From Clostridium sp. CAG:411 (GTDB lineage Bacteria > Bacillota > Clostridia > Lachnospirales > Lachnospiraceae), in contig FR899698.1 of NCBI GenBank assembly GCA_000437275.1, positions 11,427 through 35,854 of the forward strand: a stretch of DNA of 24,428 nucleotides. Reading direction: 5' to 3'. The notes under the pieces are model-generated. The model worked only from the letters and a program-made list of their open reading frames with translations. It was not told where the DNA came from and made no database searches. The position numbers and the translations under genes were made by a program. The number at the start of each line of letters is the position of its first letter. Position 1 is the stretch's first letter. Shown here piece by piece: positions 1 to 7,072 of this stretch.

Positions 1-278
1 CTGCTGCCGCTGCCGCTATTGGGGCATTTATTGCAGGTATCCTTGCTTCTACGCTTAAAGGTGTGGTCGGTTATCCAAGAATCTCCATTACTGTGCCTTC
101 TGTTGTAATCATGGTCCCAGGATTGTATCTGTATAAGGGATTTTACAACCTGGGCATTATGAATTTAACTTCCGCAGCTTCATGGCTTGCATCTGCATTA
201 CTTATTATTTTGGCATTACCTTTGGGGCTTATATTTGCTCGAATTCTTACAGATAACACGTTTCGATACTGCACCTAA
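1..278 (+). CDS. Threonine/serine exporter (ThrE-like), C-terminal part
   Basis: The reading frame is open from base 3 and ends with TAA at 276-278, so the gene is cut by the left edge of the window. About 91 residues are visible. They are hydrophobic, with an Ala-rich helix, the stretch VVGYPRISITVPSVVIMVPG, a YKGFYNL loop, a final long membrane helix and a RILTD tail. The Pro/Gly-rich IMVPG element followed by a Tyr-containing loop and a last helix is typical of the C-terminal permease half of ThrE/YjjB-type exporters (ThrE_2 family), which move threonine and serine out of the cell. Whether this was a one-piece ThrE or the small subunit of a split exporter cannot be seen. An in-frame membrane-protein remnant follows directly after the stop codon. 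Confidence 0.7.
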   Translation, partial: AAAAAIGAFIAGILASTLKGVVGYPRISITVPSVVIMVPGLYLYKGFYNLGIMNLTSAASWLASALLIILALPLGLIFARILTDNTFRYCT

Positions 279-482
279 TTTAACACAATCAAGGAAGTCC
301 TCCATTGCTTTGCAATCATCCTTCTGTTTGCTTTAGGTGCAGGTTTGGGAAGTTATTTTATTCTGTTTTTGGGAATGCACACCATATGGATTTCCTGCTT
401 GCTTTTATTTGGTGGTTTTTCCTTAATATTTATACAAGAGGAAACTGAAATCTCTAAATCCAGTTATAATCGCCACCTGTAA
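279..482 (+). pseudogene. Remnant of a membrane protein C-terminus (YoaK/DUF1275-like)
   Basis: Immediately after the exporter stop codon the same frame stays open for about 67 codons, to TAA at 480-482. It encodes two convincing membrane helices (CFAIILLFALGAGLGSYFIL, then WISCLLLFGGFSLIF) and a charged tail with QEETE. No start codon with a ribosome site introduces it, so it is not an intact gene. The Phe-x-x-Gly-Ala-Gly helix followed by a shorter final helix resembles the C-terminus of YoaK/DUF1275 membrane proteins. It is most simply the 3' stump of a decayed gene joined to the exporter by a deletion. Its last 29 bases overlap the end of the minus-strand gene at 454-723. The family assignment is by eye and uncertain. 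Confidence 0.45.
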
Positions 483-723
483 CCGCCAGACTCAAAAGCT
501 GGTCATACTGTGCAATCCCTTCCGTTCCCTGAAGCATTTTTACTAATTTTGCATCTTCCTTTATTACTGGCATCTCTTCATCAGGACCAATTTCCATATC
601 TGGTTGCTCCCCGCAAAATGGGCAAACCAGAGAAGGTCCTATTTTTATATCCAAAAATCTGCTTCCGTAATTTTCACATTCATAATATCCACAACGCTCT
701 GTTTCATCTGGTACATAATACAT
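454..723 (-). CDS. Small zinc-ribbon-like protein
   Basis: An 89-residue protein with Cys11 and Cys16, then Cys34-Pro-Phe-Cys37-Gly (a CxxCG knuckle). This spacing suggests a single-metal zinc-ribbon or rubredoxin-like fold. The C-terminal half is acidic, then has a helix (KLVKMLQ) and a GIAQYDQLLSLA segment. The ATG start is well supported: an AAGGAGG site sits at 731-737, seven bases upstream. I do not recognise a named family; the metal site is inferred from the cysteine spacing only. It is a single gene running head-on into the plus-strand remnant at 279-482. Confidence 0.7.
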   Translation of the reverse strand: MYYVPDETERCGYYECENYGSRFLDIKIGPSLVCPFCGEQPDMEIGPDEEMPVIKEDAKLVKMLQGTEGIAQYDQLLSLAVTGGDYNWI

Positions 724-848
724 TATTTTTCCTCCTTGAAATCTCTATTTTATTATTATTTAGTAAGCACACCTTAACTATAGGCATGGTTACAGTGTCC
801 TAAAAAAATTTCCAATCTATTGCTACTCACTCAACCATTATAACACAA

Positions 849-889
849 AACGACCATATAAGAGTAGCACTACCCTTTATATGGTCGTT
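849..889. terminator. Palindromic hairpin, left copy; 3' of permease gene
   Basis: AACGACCATATAA (849-861) pairs with its exact reverse complement at 877-889, giving a 13-bp stem with a 15-base interior that can add a short GTA/TAC stem. It lies seven bases beyond the stop codon of the minus-strand permease gene, and on that strand it is followed by a moderately T-rich stretch, so it probably ends the cassette transcript. A closely related palindrome occurs at 3970-4013 on the other side of the cassette. Confidence 0.7.
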
Positions 890-895
890 CGTTCT

Positions 896-2089
896 TTACT
901 CAAATTCCTTTGTATCCTTAACCAAGGTTAAAACATCCTTTGTTGCAATTTTCTTTAGGATCATTTGATTCACAATAAAACGAAGAAATAACATTCCTAT
1001 CGTCACAATTATTAGCATTTCTCCTGATACGATCCACCAATTTTTCAAGTGAAACATCATACCCATAATCACACACGCTATTGCTGCAATCAACTCACAT
1101 ACACCAAAAATTCCATTAATATTTCCTCGATAAACCTTCATCACATCAAGGATTGAAAATCCATAGTATTTCAAAATTCCTACATCCTTTTGCTGCAATT
1201 TCAAATAATCACAAAAAGATAATAGTAAGTTTATTGAAGAAGAAAATACCATAATGATTAATAGCAAATTCAAAAAAAGTGTTGAATTTTTAATCGTTGT
1301 ACTCATTGCGTCAAAATCATCGAATGTATAATCAATAAGATATCCTTTCTCCTCCAACAATTTCGCACACTGGTCTACCTCATAAACACTTCTCACATCC
1401 ACATAAATAGCTTCTAGCAAATTGTAAACATTCTCTGCCTTATCTGTAGACATAATCTGTTGCATACTTTGAAATGTATCCATAGTAACGTAAGCATAAT
1501 CTATAAATTGCTCATCCTCCATATCAATTATCGCAGAGGTGGTTCTCGATTTTAAAACATTACTAACTTTATATTTTTTAGTAGTCATCTTGTCCGAATG
1601 TAAATTTCCATCCTCGTCCTCCTGTATCTCTTGAATGTTTAGACTCATTTTATCCTGAGCATAATCCTCTCTAATATAAAGCACGTTGGCTTTCATAGAT
1701 GTATTACAAACATACTTTGCCTTTTGAGGATCTACACCATAAATGCACATTGGCTCATATTCATCCCCACTGCTTATACCTGTCATCTTATAGATCGGAA
1801 TTTCATCCACACTAATGTTTTTCTCTTTTATTGCTTTTTGAATTTTATCAATATCCTTCTGTGAAATTGCCTTATACTTGTCTGACTCTATTTTTCCTGT
1901 AATTTGAATCATATGTACATTTTCATTGGTAATAAAATTGTGCTTGGTATTTTGTTGATTGCTCACATAAAACATACATCCATATAGGAAACATATAATC
2001 GTCAACATAAACATAAGAATCGAATTTCTTAGATAATTACTGGTTTTCTTTAAGATTAATTTTCTTGTTTCATGAATTCTCGACTTCAT
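896..2089 (-). CDS. MacB/FtsX-like ABC transporter permease
   Basis: A 397-residue membrane protein with MacB-type topology. There is one N-terminal helix (about residues 22-42), a soluble extracytoplasmic domain (about 45-265), then three helices (about 270-293, 325-346 and 351-373). Between helices 2 and 3 is the typical FtsX coupling segment QKDVGILKYYGFSILDVMKVY written in part here as KDVGILKYYGFS, which contacts the ATPase. Such permeases do not form classical import channels; they use ATP hydrolysis to drive work outside the membrane, such as lipoprotein, peptide or antibiotic handling. The ATG overlaps the end of the ATPase gene by 20 bases, indicating translational coupling; an AAGGA site lies about eleven bases upstream. 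Last gene of a three-gene operon that ends in the hairpin at 849-889. The substrate is unknown. Confidence 0.8.
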   Translation of the reverse strand: MKSRIHETRKLILKKTSNYLRNSILMFMLTIICFLYGCMFYVSNQQNTKHNFITNENVHMIQITGKIESDKYKAISQKDIDKIQKAIKEKNISVDEIPIYKMTGISSGDEYEPMCIYGVDPQKAKYVCNTSMKANVLYIREDYAQDKMSLNIQEIQEDEDGNLHSDKMTTKKYKVSNVLKSRTTSAIIDMEDEQFIDYAYVTMDTFQSMQQIMSTDKAENVYNLLEAIYVDVRSVYEVDQCAKLLEEKGYLIDYTFDDFDAMSTTIKNSTLFLNLLLIIMVFSSSINLLLSFCDYLKLQQKDVGILKYYGFSILDVMKVYRGNINGIFGVCELIAAIACVIMGMMFHLKNWWIVSGEMLIIVTIGMLFLRFIVNQMILKKIATKDVLTLVKDTKEFE

Positions 2090-2687
2090 ATAATTTTTTA
2101 TCCTTTATCCTTATCCATTTTGCACGTTTATCTGCTAATTCTATCTTCTGATGACTAACAATGATAATCGTTTTTTCTGTCATTTCCAATAGCAATTGTA
2201 TGATGCTATTACTATTTTTTTTATCTAAATTTGCAATGGGTTCATCCAACAAAAGCACATCAAACTCCTCCAAGCCAAGCATGGCAATCTGTGCACGCTT
2301 TTTTTCCCCACCGGAAAGAGTACTAACCCGACAGTTTAATTTATCTTTTATTCCATATTGCATGCACAATGTTTGAATCTTCTCCATTCTGTTTTCCACA
2401 ATCCCGATTGCATTACATTTTATAATAAAGTTTTCCAATAGTGTTAGATTTTGAAAAATCATATCTTCCTGAAACAAGTACCGCATTTTGATACCTTCTT
2501 GCACATGTATACTTCCTGATAACGGCTTTTTATAACCATAAATCATATTGAGCAAGGTGGTTTTCCCTATTCCACTTTCTCCTTGTACAATATACATGCC
2601 TTTTTTAAATTGATAATTTACATGTGCAAAGATACCTTGATTTTCTGTTTCATAACACACATCCGTTAATTCTATCATGTAATCCAT
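2070..2687 (-). CDS. ABC transporter ATP-binding protein
   Basis: A 205-residue ATPase with all ABC motifs: Walker A GESGIGKTT (residues 36-44), Q-loop LFQED (about 71-75), signature LSGGE (124-128), Walker B VLLLDEP (144-150) and the H-loop SHQ (178-180). It should dimerise and power the permease encoded just downstream. I place the start at 2687 (MDYMIEL), 16 bases after the lipoprotein stop and behind a purine-rich GAGAGAATAGG; the ATG nine bases further in (MIELTDV) is equally plausible. An ATG at 2753 also exists, but it would lie well inside the upstream lipoprotein gene. It is shorter than LolD/MacB-type ATPases (about 220-230 residues). Confidence 0.9.
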   Translation of the reverse strand: MDYMIELTDVCYETENQGIFAHVNYQFKKGMYIVQGESGIGKTTLLNMIYGYKKPLSGSIHVQEGIKMRYLFQEDMIFQNLTLLENFIIKCNAIGIVENRMEKIQTLCMQYGIKDKLNCRVSTLSGGEKKRAQIAMLGLEEFDVLLLDEPIANLDKKNSNSIIQLLLEMTEKTIIIVSHQKIELADKRAKWIRIKDKKLYEVENS

Positions 2688-2703
2688 TCCTATTCTCTCT
2701 ATA

Positions 2704-3657
2704 CTACTCACAATCTTGGTAACCATCTTCTGTGTAAATTCTAAGTTTTCCATTCACTACACCATGCCCCAGATAGTAAGTATTTGTCAGTACCATTTTC
2801 TTTTTTTTCAGATTCCATACATCATACTGCAAGTCTTCATTTTCATTTGGATAAACCTGAATAAACTCATTTCGTTCCTTTATATAATCTATACCAGTAG
2901 TAGTATTCCTAAATTGGAAATACACATTTCCTTCTAAATCCTCAATTTTATCTTTATTTCGTACCAATATTGTATCCTCATAGTTATAAATACCATCAGA
3001 TTGCAAATTATCACGCACTTTTTTACTCTTATTCGTATGCATATCCAACGCATACAATTCATAACAATCTTTTTCTTTCTGGTAAATCGTATAATACATC
3101 TTGTCTGATACAAAGATACCTGGCATAAGATATTTATTCTTTAATCCAAATACCTCTTCTAATGTATTCTCTTTTTCATTATATTTCACAATACTACGAT
3201 CCAAGCGATTTGTCTGTAGGGAATCCTTTTCTAACAAAAAATAGTATTCCCCCTTATATTTATCACAAGGAGTTACAGAGTCTTTCAGATCAATATCCAT
3301 CACTTTTTCAATGCCTTTTTTGTTTCTTTTCAATATACTGAAATAATTATAATTGGAAGATCCTACTGCATACATTTCAAAACTACCCGCGGTCTTATAT
3401 GCAAATACCCCATCCGTCTCGTAAAAATACTGATATTTATTAGAAGCAATATCATAACTTCCTAATCTTTCATTATACACATCATACATAACTTCCTCTT
3501 GTTCCTTCACTTTTACTGTGGAACAATATTCCATTTTTGTTTTCTCTTCTGTATGAGCCTTGTGTTCTTGTTTTTTCTCGTTACATCCACTGCTGACCAA
3601 AATCGTTATCATAATCAATACGATTGCAAATATTTTTTTGTTTTTCATCACTCTCAA
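2704..3657 (-). CDS. Lipoprotein of the ABC export cassette
   Basis: A 317-residue predicted lipoprotein. A basic N-terminus (KNKK) is followed by a hydrophobic segment and the lipobox VSSGC, with Cys25 as the lipidated residue, then a charged linker rich in Lys and Glu. The rest has repeated short Tyr-rich strands (for example YQYFYE, YNYFSILKRN, KGEYYFLLEK), suggesting a beta-propeller-like or beta-rich solute-facing domain; I recognise no named family. The start is uncertain: TTG at 3657 has AAAGGA about five bases upstream, GTG at 3651 and ATG at 3648 are alternatives, and all keep the signal peptide. It is first in the operon with the ATPase and permease, so it probably works at the outer face with that transporter. 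Confidence 0.8.
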   Translation of the reverse strand: MRVMKNKKIFAIVLIMITILVSSGCNEKKQEHKAHTEEKTKMEYCSTVKVKEQEEVMYDVYNERLGSYDIASNKYQYFYETDGVFAYKTAGSFEMYAVGSSNYNYFSILKRNKKGIEKVMDIDLKDSVTPCDKYKGEYYFLLEKDSLQTNRLDRSIVKYNEKENTLEEVFGLKNKYLMPGIFVSDKMYYTIYQKEKDCYELYALDMHTNKSKKVRDNLQSDGIYNYEDTILVRNKDKIEDLEGNVYFQFRNTTTGIDYIKERNEFIQVYPNENEDLQYDVWNLKKKKMVLTNTYYLGHGVVNGKLRIYTEDGYQDCE

Positions 3658-3671
3658 TTTTTCCTTTCAAT

Positions 3672-3718
3672 CAAAAAATAACAGGGAACTCATTAAAACA
3701 AATAATAAAATTCCCCGT
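3672..3718 (-). promoter_or_regulatory. Attenuator-like hairpin in cassette leader
   Basis: On the minus strand ACGGGGAA (3711-3718) can pair with TTCCCTGT (3681-3688) to make an 8-bp stem with one G-T pair, followed by TATTTTTTG. This looks like an intrinsic terminator lying between the promoter at 3823-3852 and the lipoprotein ribosome site just past its T-run. The 22-base loop is AT-rich. It could act as an attenuator or only weakly; no alternative antiterminator stem was found by eye. Confidence 0.4.
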
Positions 3719-3822
3719 CACTTTATCAGCTTTTTGCCTATCTTACATCCACTTTTCAGTAATGCAATTAATAGCTATCGTTTTCTGTATATAATCTAAC
3801 AATCATTTGTTTAAGCCTCACT

Positions 3823-3852
3823 ATCTTACCATGTAAAAAGTGATATTGTCAA
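3823..3852 (-). promoter_or_regulatory. Promoter of the lipoprotein/ABC cassette
   Basis: Reading the minus strand, a perfect -35 TTGACA (3847-3852) is followed after 18 bases by a -10 TAAGAT (3823-3828). Transcription would start near 3816, leaving a leader of about 160 bases that contains the attenuator-like hairpin at 3672-3718. The match to the housekeeping sigma-A consensus is good. Confidence 0.6.
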
Positions 3853-3969
3853 TATTCTTTTTTAAATTTAAAAATATGTTTGTGATATGTTACTTTTTTT
3901 CACTAACGCTACAACTATTATTATAAAAACAACTTACCTCCCCCTCCATTTACGCAACGGGATACAACA

Positions 3970-4018
3970 AACGACCATATAGGAGTGATCTATACCACTC
4001 TTATATGGTCGTTCGTTT
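3970..4018. terminator. Palindromic hairpin, right copy; between ddh and cassette
   Basis: AACGACCATATAGGAGTG (3970-3987) pairs with 3996-4013 over 18 bp with one G-T mismatch and an 8-base loop. On the plus strand a T-run (GTTTTTTC, to 4021) follows. It lies between the 3' end of ddh and the cassette promoter and can end the ddh transcript. Its outer arms match those of the hairpin at 849-889 almost base for base, including the CGTT that follows both right arms, so the two are copies of one sequence family and not independent terminators. Confidence 0.7.
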
Positions 4019-4075
4019 TTTCATCTAAAGTTACCATTCACTAATCTGTGAACCATTAACCATCTAAGTTCTTTT

Positions 4076-5056
4076 TTACAAAAGATTCTTACGCAATTCA
4101 GCACCATCTTTCGCGCTCAAATATGCTGGTGCAATATCAAATACTGTCTTGCATCCGTTCTGACCTTCTTTATATAATCGAAATGCTGCTCTTGCATAAG
4201 CTACAATAACACTAGCTGTAAATTCTGGATTTGAGTCAAGTTTTAAGCTATACTCAATCACATGATTATGCTCCTGATTCCAACCTGTCTTTCCAGAACG
4301 GATTACAAAACCACCATGTGGAATACCACTGTGATTTGCCTTCAATTCTTCCTCACTGATAAAATGAACGGTAGTGTCATAATCTGCAAAATAATTTGGC
4401 ATATTTTTGATTGTTTCCTCTACCTTTGCAGCATCTGCGCCTTCCTCCAAAACAACAAAGCATTCTCTCGTATGCTTCTGTCTTGTAGTAAGCTCTGGAT
4501 TTTCTCCATTTCTCACTGCTTCCAGTGCTGCTTCTACCGGAATTGTATACTGCTTTCCATCTTTCACACCTTCTACACGACGGATTGCATCAGAATGTCC
4601 TTGGCTGACACCTTTTCCCCAGAATGTATAATCGCGTCCTTCTGGTAAAATGGCATTGGCATACATACGATTCAAAGAGAACATTCCTGGGTCCCAACCT
4701 ACTGAAATAATTCCAACATGTCCACTTTTCTTCGCTGCTGCATCTACATTCTCAAAATGTTCTGGAATTCTTGCATGAGTGTCAAAACTATCTACTACAT
4801 TAAACAATTGCGCATACTTTGGTGTTTGTTCTGGCAAATCTGTTGCACTACCACCACAAAGAATCATAACATCAATCTTATCCTTCCACTGCTCCACATC
4901 TGCAACAGAGCAAACAGTTGCAGTTTCTGTTAAAATTGACACACTTTCTGGTGCACGTCTGGTAAATACTGCAACCAATTCCATGTCTTGATTCTGCTTA
5001 ATTGCACACTCTACTCCTCTACCAAGATTTCCATATCCTAAAATTCCGATTCTCAT
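4076..5056 (-). CDS. ddh: meso-Diaminopimelate D-dehydrogenase
   Basis: A 326-residue NADPH-dependent enzyme that converts L-tetrahydrodipicolinate and ammonia to meso-diaminopimelate in one step, feeding lysine and peptidoglycan synthesis. It is full length for the family (about 320-330). The Rossmann motif IGILGYGNLGRG is at the N-terminus and TRR (about residues 32-34) is placed to bind the NADPH phosphate. The family stretches VVDSFDTHARIPEH, SVGWDPGMFSLNR and KGVSQGHSDAIRRV are all present. The start is secure: AGGAGG lies seven bases before ATG. It is a single-gene transcript with its own promoter at 5090-5118 and the hairpin at 3970-4018 downstream. Confidence 0.97.
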   Translation of the reverse strand: MRIGILGYGNLGRGVECAIKQNQDMELVAVFTRRAPESVSILTETATVCSVADVEQWKDKIDVMILCGGSATDLPEQTPKYAQLFNVVDSFDTHARIPEHFENVDAAAKKSGHVGIISVGWDPGMFSLNRMYANAILPEGRDYTFWGKGVSQGHSDAIRRVEGVKDGKQYTIPVEAALEAVRNGENPELTTRQKHTRECFVVLEEGADAAKVEETIKNMPNYFADYDTTVHFISEEELKANHSGIPHGGFVIRSGKTGWNQEHNHVIEYSLKLDSNPEFTASVIVAYARAAFRLYKEGQNGCKTVFDIAPAYLSAKDGAELRKNLL

Positions 5057-5089
5057 ATTTTATCCTCCTTCTGATTCGCTCTACCCCTA

Positions 5090-5118
5090 ATTTTACTTTT
5101 GAAAAAAGGACTTGTCAA
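5090..5118 (-). promoter_or_regulatory. Promoter of ddh
   Basis: On the minus strand TTGACA (5113-5118), a 17-base spacer and TAAAAT (5090-5095) form a near-consensus sigma-A promoter. The start site would be about 5083, giving a leader of about 27 bases that carries the AGGAGG site of ddh. Confidence 0.7.
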
Positions 5119-5348
5119 CCAGTCAATCCCAGTGTTTTTTGGTTCTTCCTGCATGTGTGCCAGCAAACTGTAACTGTTTCGCATAGTAGGCGGAGATATT
5201 GACAAAATGTAACTGTTAAGAAGTTTCATTGGCAAAATATAGTAATTCAATCGAGAACATTCATAAAGTATTACTGTAAATAGTAACCATAAAGTGCAAC
5301 AATACACAAATTAGCTCAAAAATATTGATTTTTATTATAGAAGGAAAA

Positions 5349-5357
5349 TGCTATAAT
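5349..5357 (+). promoter_or_regulatory. Extended -10 promoter of the esterase gene
   Basis: TGCTATAAT is a perfect extended -10 (TGnTATAAT). The -35 is poor (TTGATT 21 bases upstream, or TTTATT at 15), as is common when an extended -10 is present. The start site would be about 5364, some 58 bases before the ATG at 5422. The rest of the gap 5119-5348 holds no convincing gene; two copies of TGTAACTGTT at 5169 and 5208 are the only visible structure. Confidence 0.5.
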
Positions 5358-5421
5358 AAAACATAGTAGTATAAAAACGACAAGCTTTATTCGCTTGCAT
5401 TTCTTAATTAGAGGGATACAA

Positions 5422-6309
5422 ATGAAAAATATAATAATCAAACAATTTTATAAACAACGGCGTGATTTTGAAAAATCCTGTGTAGAAAGAGAGCGTAAAT
5501 TTACATTTCCAGATGGTGTAACGTGTACAGAAAATATACAGTATACGTCTGATGATAAAGCCCATCGGCTGGATCTCTATCGTCCGAAACAGATGGATGG
5601 ACAGGTCTTACCAGTCATTATCAACGTCCATGGAGGCGGTCTTCTCCTTGGAAACAAAAAGTTTAACAAATACTTTTGCGCTTTACTCTGCAAAAAGGGA
5701 TTTCTTGTGTACAGTATCGAATATAGACTTGTTCCAGACTGTATGATTTTTGATCAATTTCAGGATGTATTTGCCGCAATGGATTTTGTAAAAAAACATG
5801 CCGTTGAAGATGGGGGCGATCTATCTCATGTATACATGGTAGGCGATAGTGGGGGTGCCTGTCTGATTACTTATACCAATGCAATCCAAAACAGTCAAAC
5901 CATTGCACAAGCGGCAGGGGTGCAGCCATCCGACTTACAGGTGAATGCCCTTGGACTGATCAGTGGCATGTTTTATACCGCAAACTTTGACAAAATCGGC
6001 ATATTTCTTCCCAAATATTTATACGGGAAAAATTATAAAAAGACTCCTTTTGGCAAATATGTCAATCCAGAAAATCCTGAACTAATTCAGGCACTTGCAC
6101 CAGCTTGGCTGGTAACAAGTCAAGATGATTATTTAAGAAATTACACAATTCATTTTGAAAAAGCATTGAAAAATGCAGGAAAAGAGCACAAACTGGTAGA
6201 TTTCGAAAAAAATAAAAAACTTACACATGCGTTTAGTGTATTTGAACCATTTCTACCAGAAAGTGCAAAAGTGATTGATTTGCTTGCGAACTATTTAAGA
6301 CAGTTTTGA
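5422..6309 (+). CDS. Alpha/beta hydrolase, HSL-type esterase/lipase
   Basis: A 295-residue cytoplasmic serine hydrolase of the hormone-sensitive-lipase (Abhydrolase_3) family; no signal peptide. The oxyanion motif HGGG is at residues 70-73, the nucleophile elbow GDSGGA has Ser143, an acidic residue is at Asp235/236 (SQDDYLRN), and His269 sits in LTHAFSVF. This completes the catalytic triad. The family hydrolyses short-chain acyl or aryl esters; the real substrate cannot be told. I chose ATG 5422, which has GAGGG at 5411-5415, over an in-frame TTG at 5395 that lacks a ribosome site. The 3' end overlaps the convergent gene at 6295-6678 by 15 bases. Confidence 0.9.
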   Translation: MKNIIIKQFYKQRRDFEKSCVERERKFTFPDGVTCTENIQYTSDDKAHRLDLYRPKQMDGQVLPVIINVHGGGLLLGNKKFNKYFCALLCKKGFLVYSIEYRLVPDCMIFDQFQDVFAAMDFVKKHAVEDGGDLSHVYMVGDSGGACLITYTNAIQNSQTIAQAAGVQPSDLQVNALGLISGMFYTANFDKIGIFLPKYLYGKNYKKTPFGKYVNPENPELIQALAPAWLVTSQDDYLRNYTIHFEKALKNAGKEHKLVDFEKNKKLTHAFSVFEPFLPESAKVIDLLANYLRQF

Positions 6310-6678
6310 GTGGCGTAACCACAATGTTGTGATTCCATTTCCAAGCAAAATCATCAAAATTGGCGGTACACATAAACATAACAGTGCGGGAATTGTTACA
6401 TCTTCTGATTTCCAATTCTCGCACCATTTTTTCATAAGCATTACTTCTGGTATCTCTAAAAAAATGTGGACCAACCCCATGAAAAATTGTACTTTTCCAA
6501 AAAAATGCTGGGACATTTCCCAAGTATCTTTGTCTTTCTGTGCTAATTTTCCCTCATAATGTGGATAGGAATAGCGTTGCCTGTTATCTTTCTCCCAAGG
6601 CATCGGCCATTTCCATGCTAAAATTCCACTCACTATCATAAGCACTGAAAAGACAGATGGTATGATAAATATTGCCAT
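6295..6678 (-). CDS. Small SdpI-like integral membrane protein
   Basis: A 127-residue protein with three predicted helices (about residues 3-22, 63-82 and 96-115). A polar segment after the first helix contains DTWEMSQHFFGKVQFFMGL, which resembles the conserved ETWxxANxxxGK region of SdpI-family proteins (named for the Bacillus SdpC toxin immunity protein). Many members have no known toxin partner, and none is seen here, so immunity is only one possible role. The start is supported by AGGAG seven bases upstream of ATG. A promoter candidate lies at 6745-6774. Confidence 0.65.
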   Translation of the reverse strand: MAIFIIPSVFSVLMIVSGILAWKWPMPWEKDNRQRYSYPHYEGKLAQKDKDTWEMSQHFFGKVQFFMGLVHIFLEIPEVMLMKKWCENWKSEDVTIPALLCLCVPPILMILLGNGITTLWLRHSKLS

Positions 6679-6744
6679 ATCTTATCTCCTCTATTCTACA
6701 CAATGATTATCATACAATTATGCATGAAATCTATTCTAGATTAT

Positions 6745-6774
6745 ATTTTAACACCAATCTTTCACTTTCTGCAA
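6745..6774 (-). promoter_or_regulatory. Promoter candidate for the SdpI-like gene
   Basis: On the minus strand TTGCAG (6769-6774), an 18-base spacer and TAAAAT (6745-6750), with a TATAAT a few bases further downstream. The region 6775-6950 upstream holds no gene; it contains one short hairpin (GTTGGA at about 6845, TCCAAC at about 6864) and nothing else I can support. Confidence 0.4.
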
Positions 6775-6956
6775 TCCTATCATCACTTTTATATATACAC
6801 CATTTGAATTTCTGGATAACTTCTTAGTATCTCAACGATTTTATTGTTGGAGGGAGCATAACATCCAACGAGTCTCTGTAGCCCAATACTCTTTTTCTTT
6901 TGGAGAACCTTGCATCATTGTGCTTGCTATCGAACAGTAACGAATTGTTATATTGT

Positions 6957-6987
6957 TTGTAAACCTTTTTTTGTCGCTAGTTGACAA
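6957..6987. promoter_or_regulatory. BirA-type biotin operator upstream of bioB
   Basis: TTGTAAAC (6957-6964) and GTTGACAA (6980-6987) form an inverted repeat matching at seven of eight positions, separated by 15 bases. This agrees with the known BirA operator layout (TTGTAAACC, about 15 bases, GGTTTACAA). The right half-site contains the -35 of the bioB promoter, so a biotinyl-AMP-loaded BirA dimer would block RNA polymerase. A birA gene is not in this window; regulation is inferred from the site. Confidence 0.7.
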
Positions 6988-7010
6988 TATGTTTTTATCT
7001 GTGTTACAGT
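6981..7010 (+). promoter_or_regulatory. Promoter of bioB
   Basis: Perfect -35 TTGACA (6981-6986), 18-base spacer, -10 TACAGT (7005-7010). The start site would be about 7017, with a leader of about 56 bases. The -35 lies inside the right half of the BirA-type operator. Confidence 0.6.
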
Positions 7011-7072
7011 AGAAATTGTAAATGATAAAATATCTTATAGTGCAAACTATATGCGCAGAAATGAGGATTATT

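Noticed and set aside
5053..5307. An 84-codon minus-strand frame upstream of ddh
   Set aside because: It overlaps the ddh start and its near-consensus promoter, lacks a ribosome site and has no recognisable protein features.
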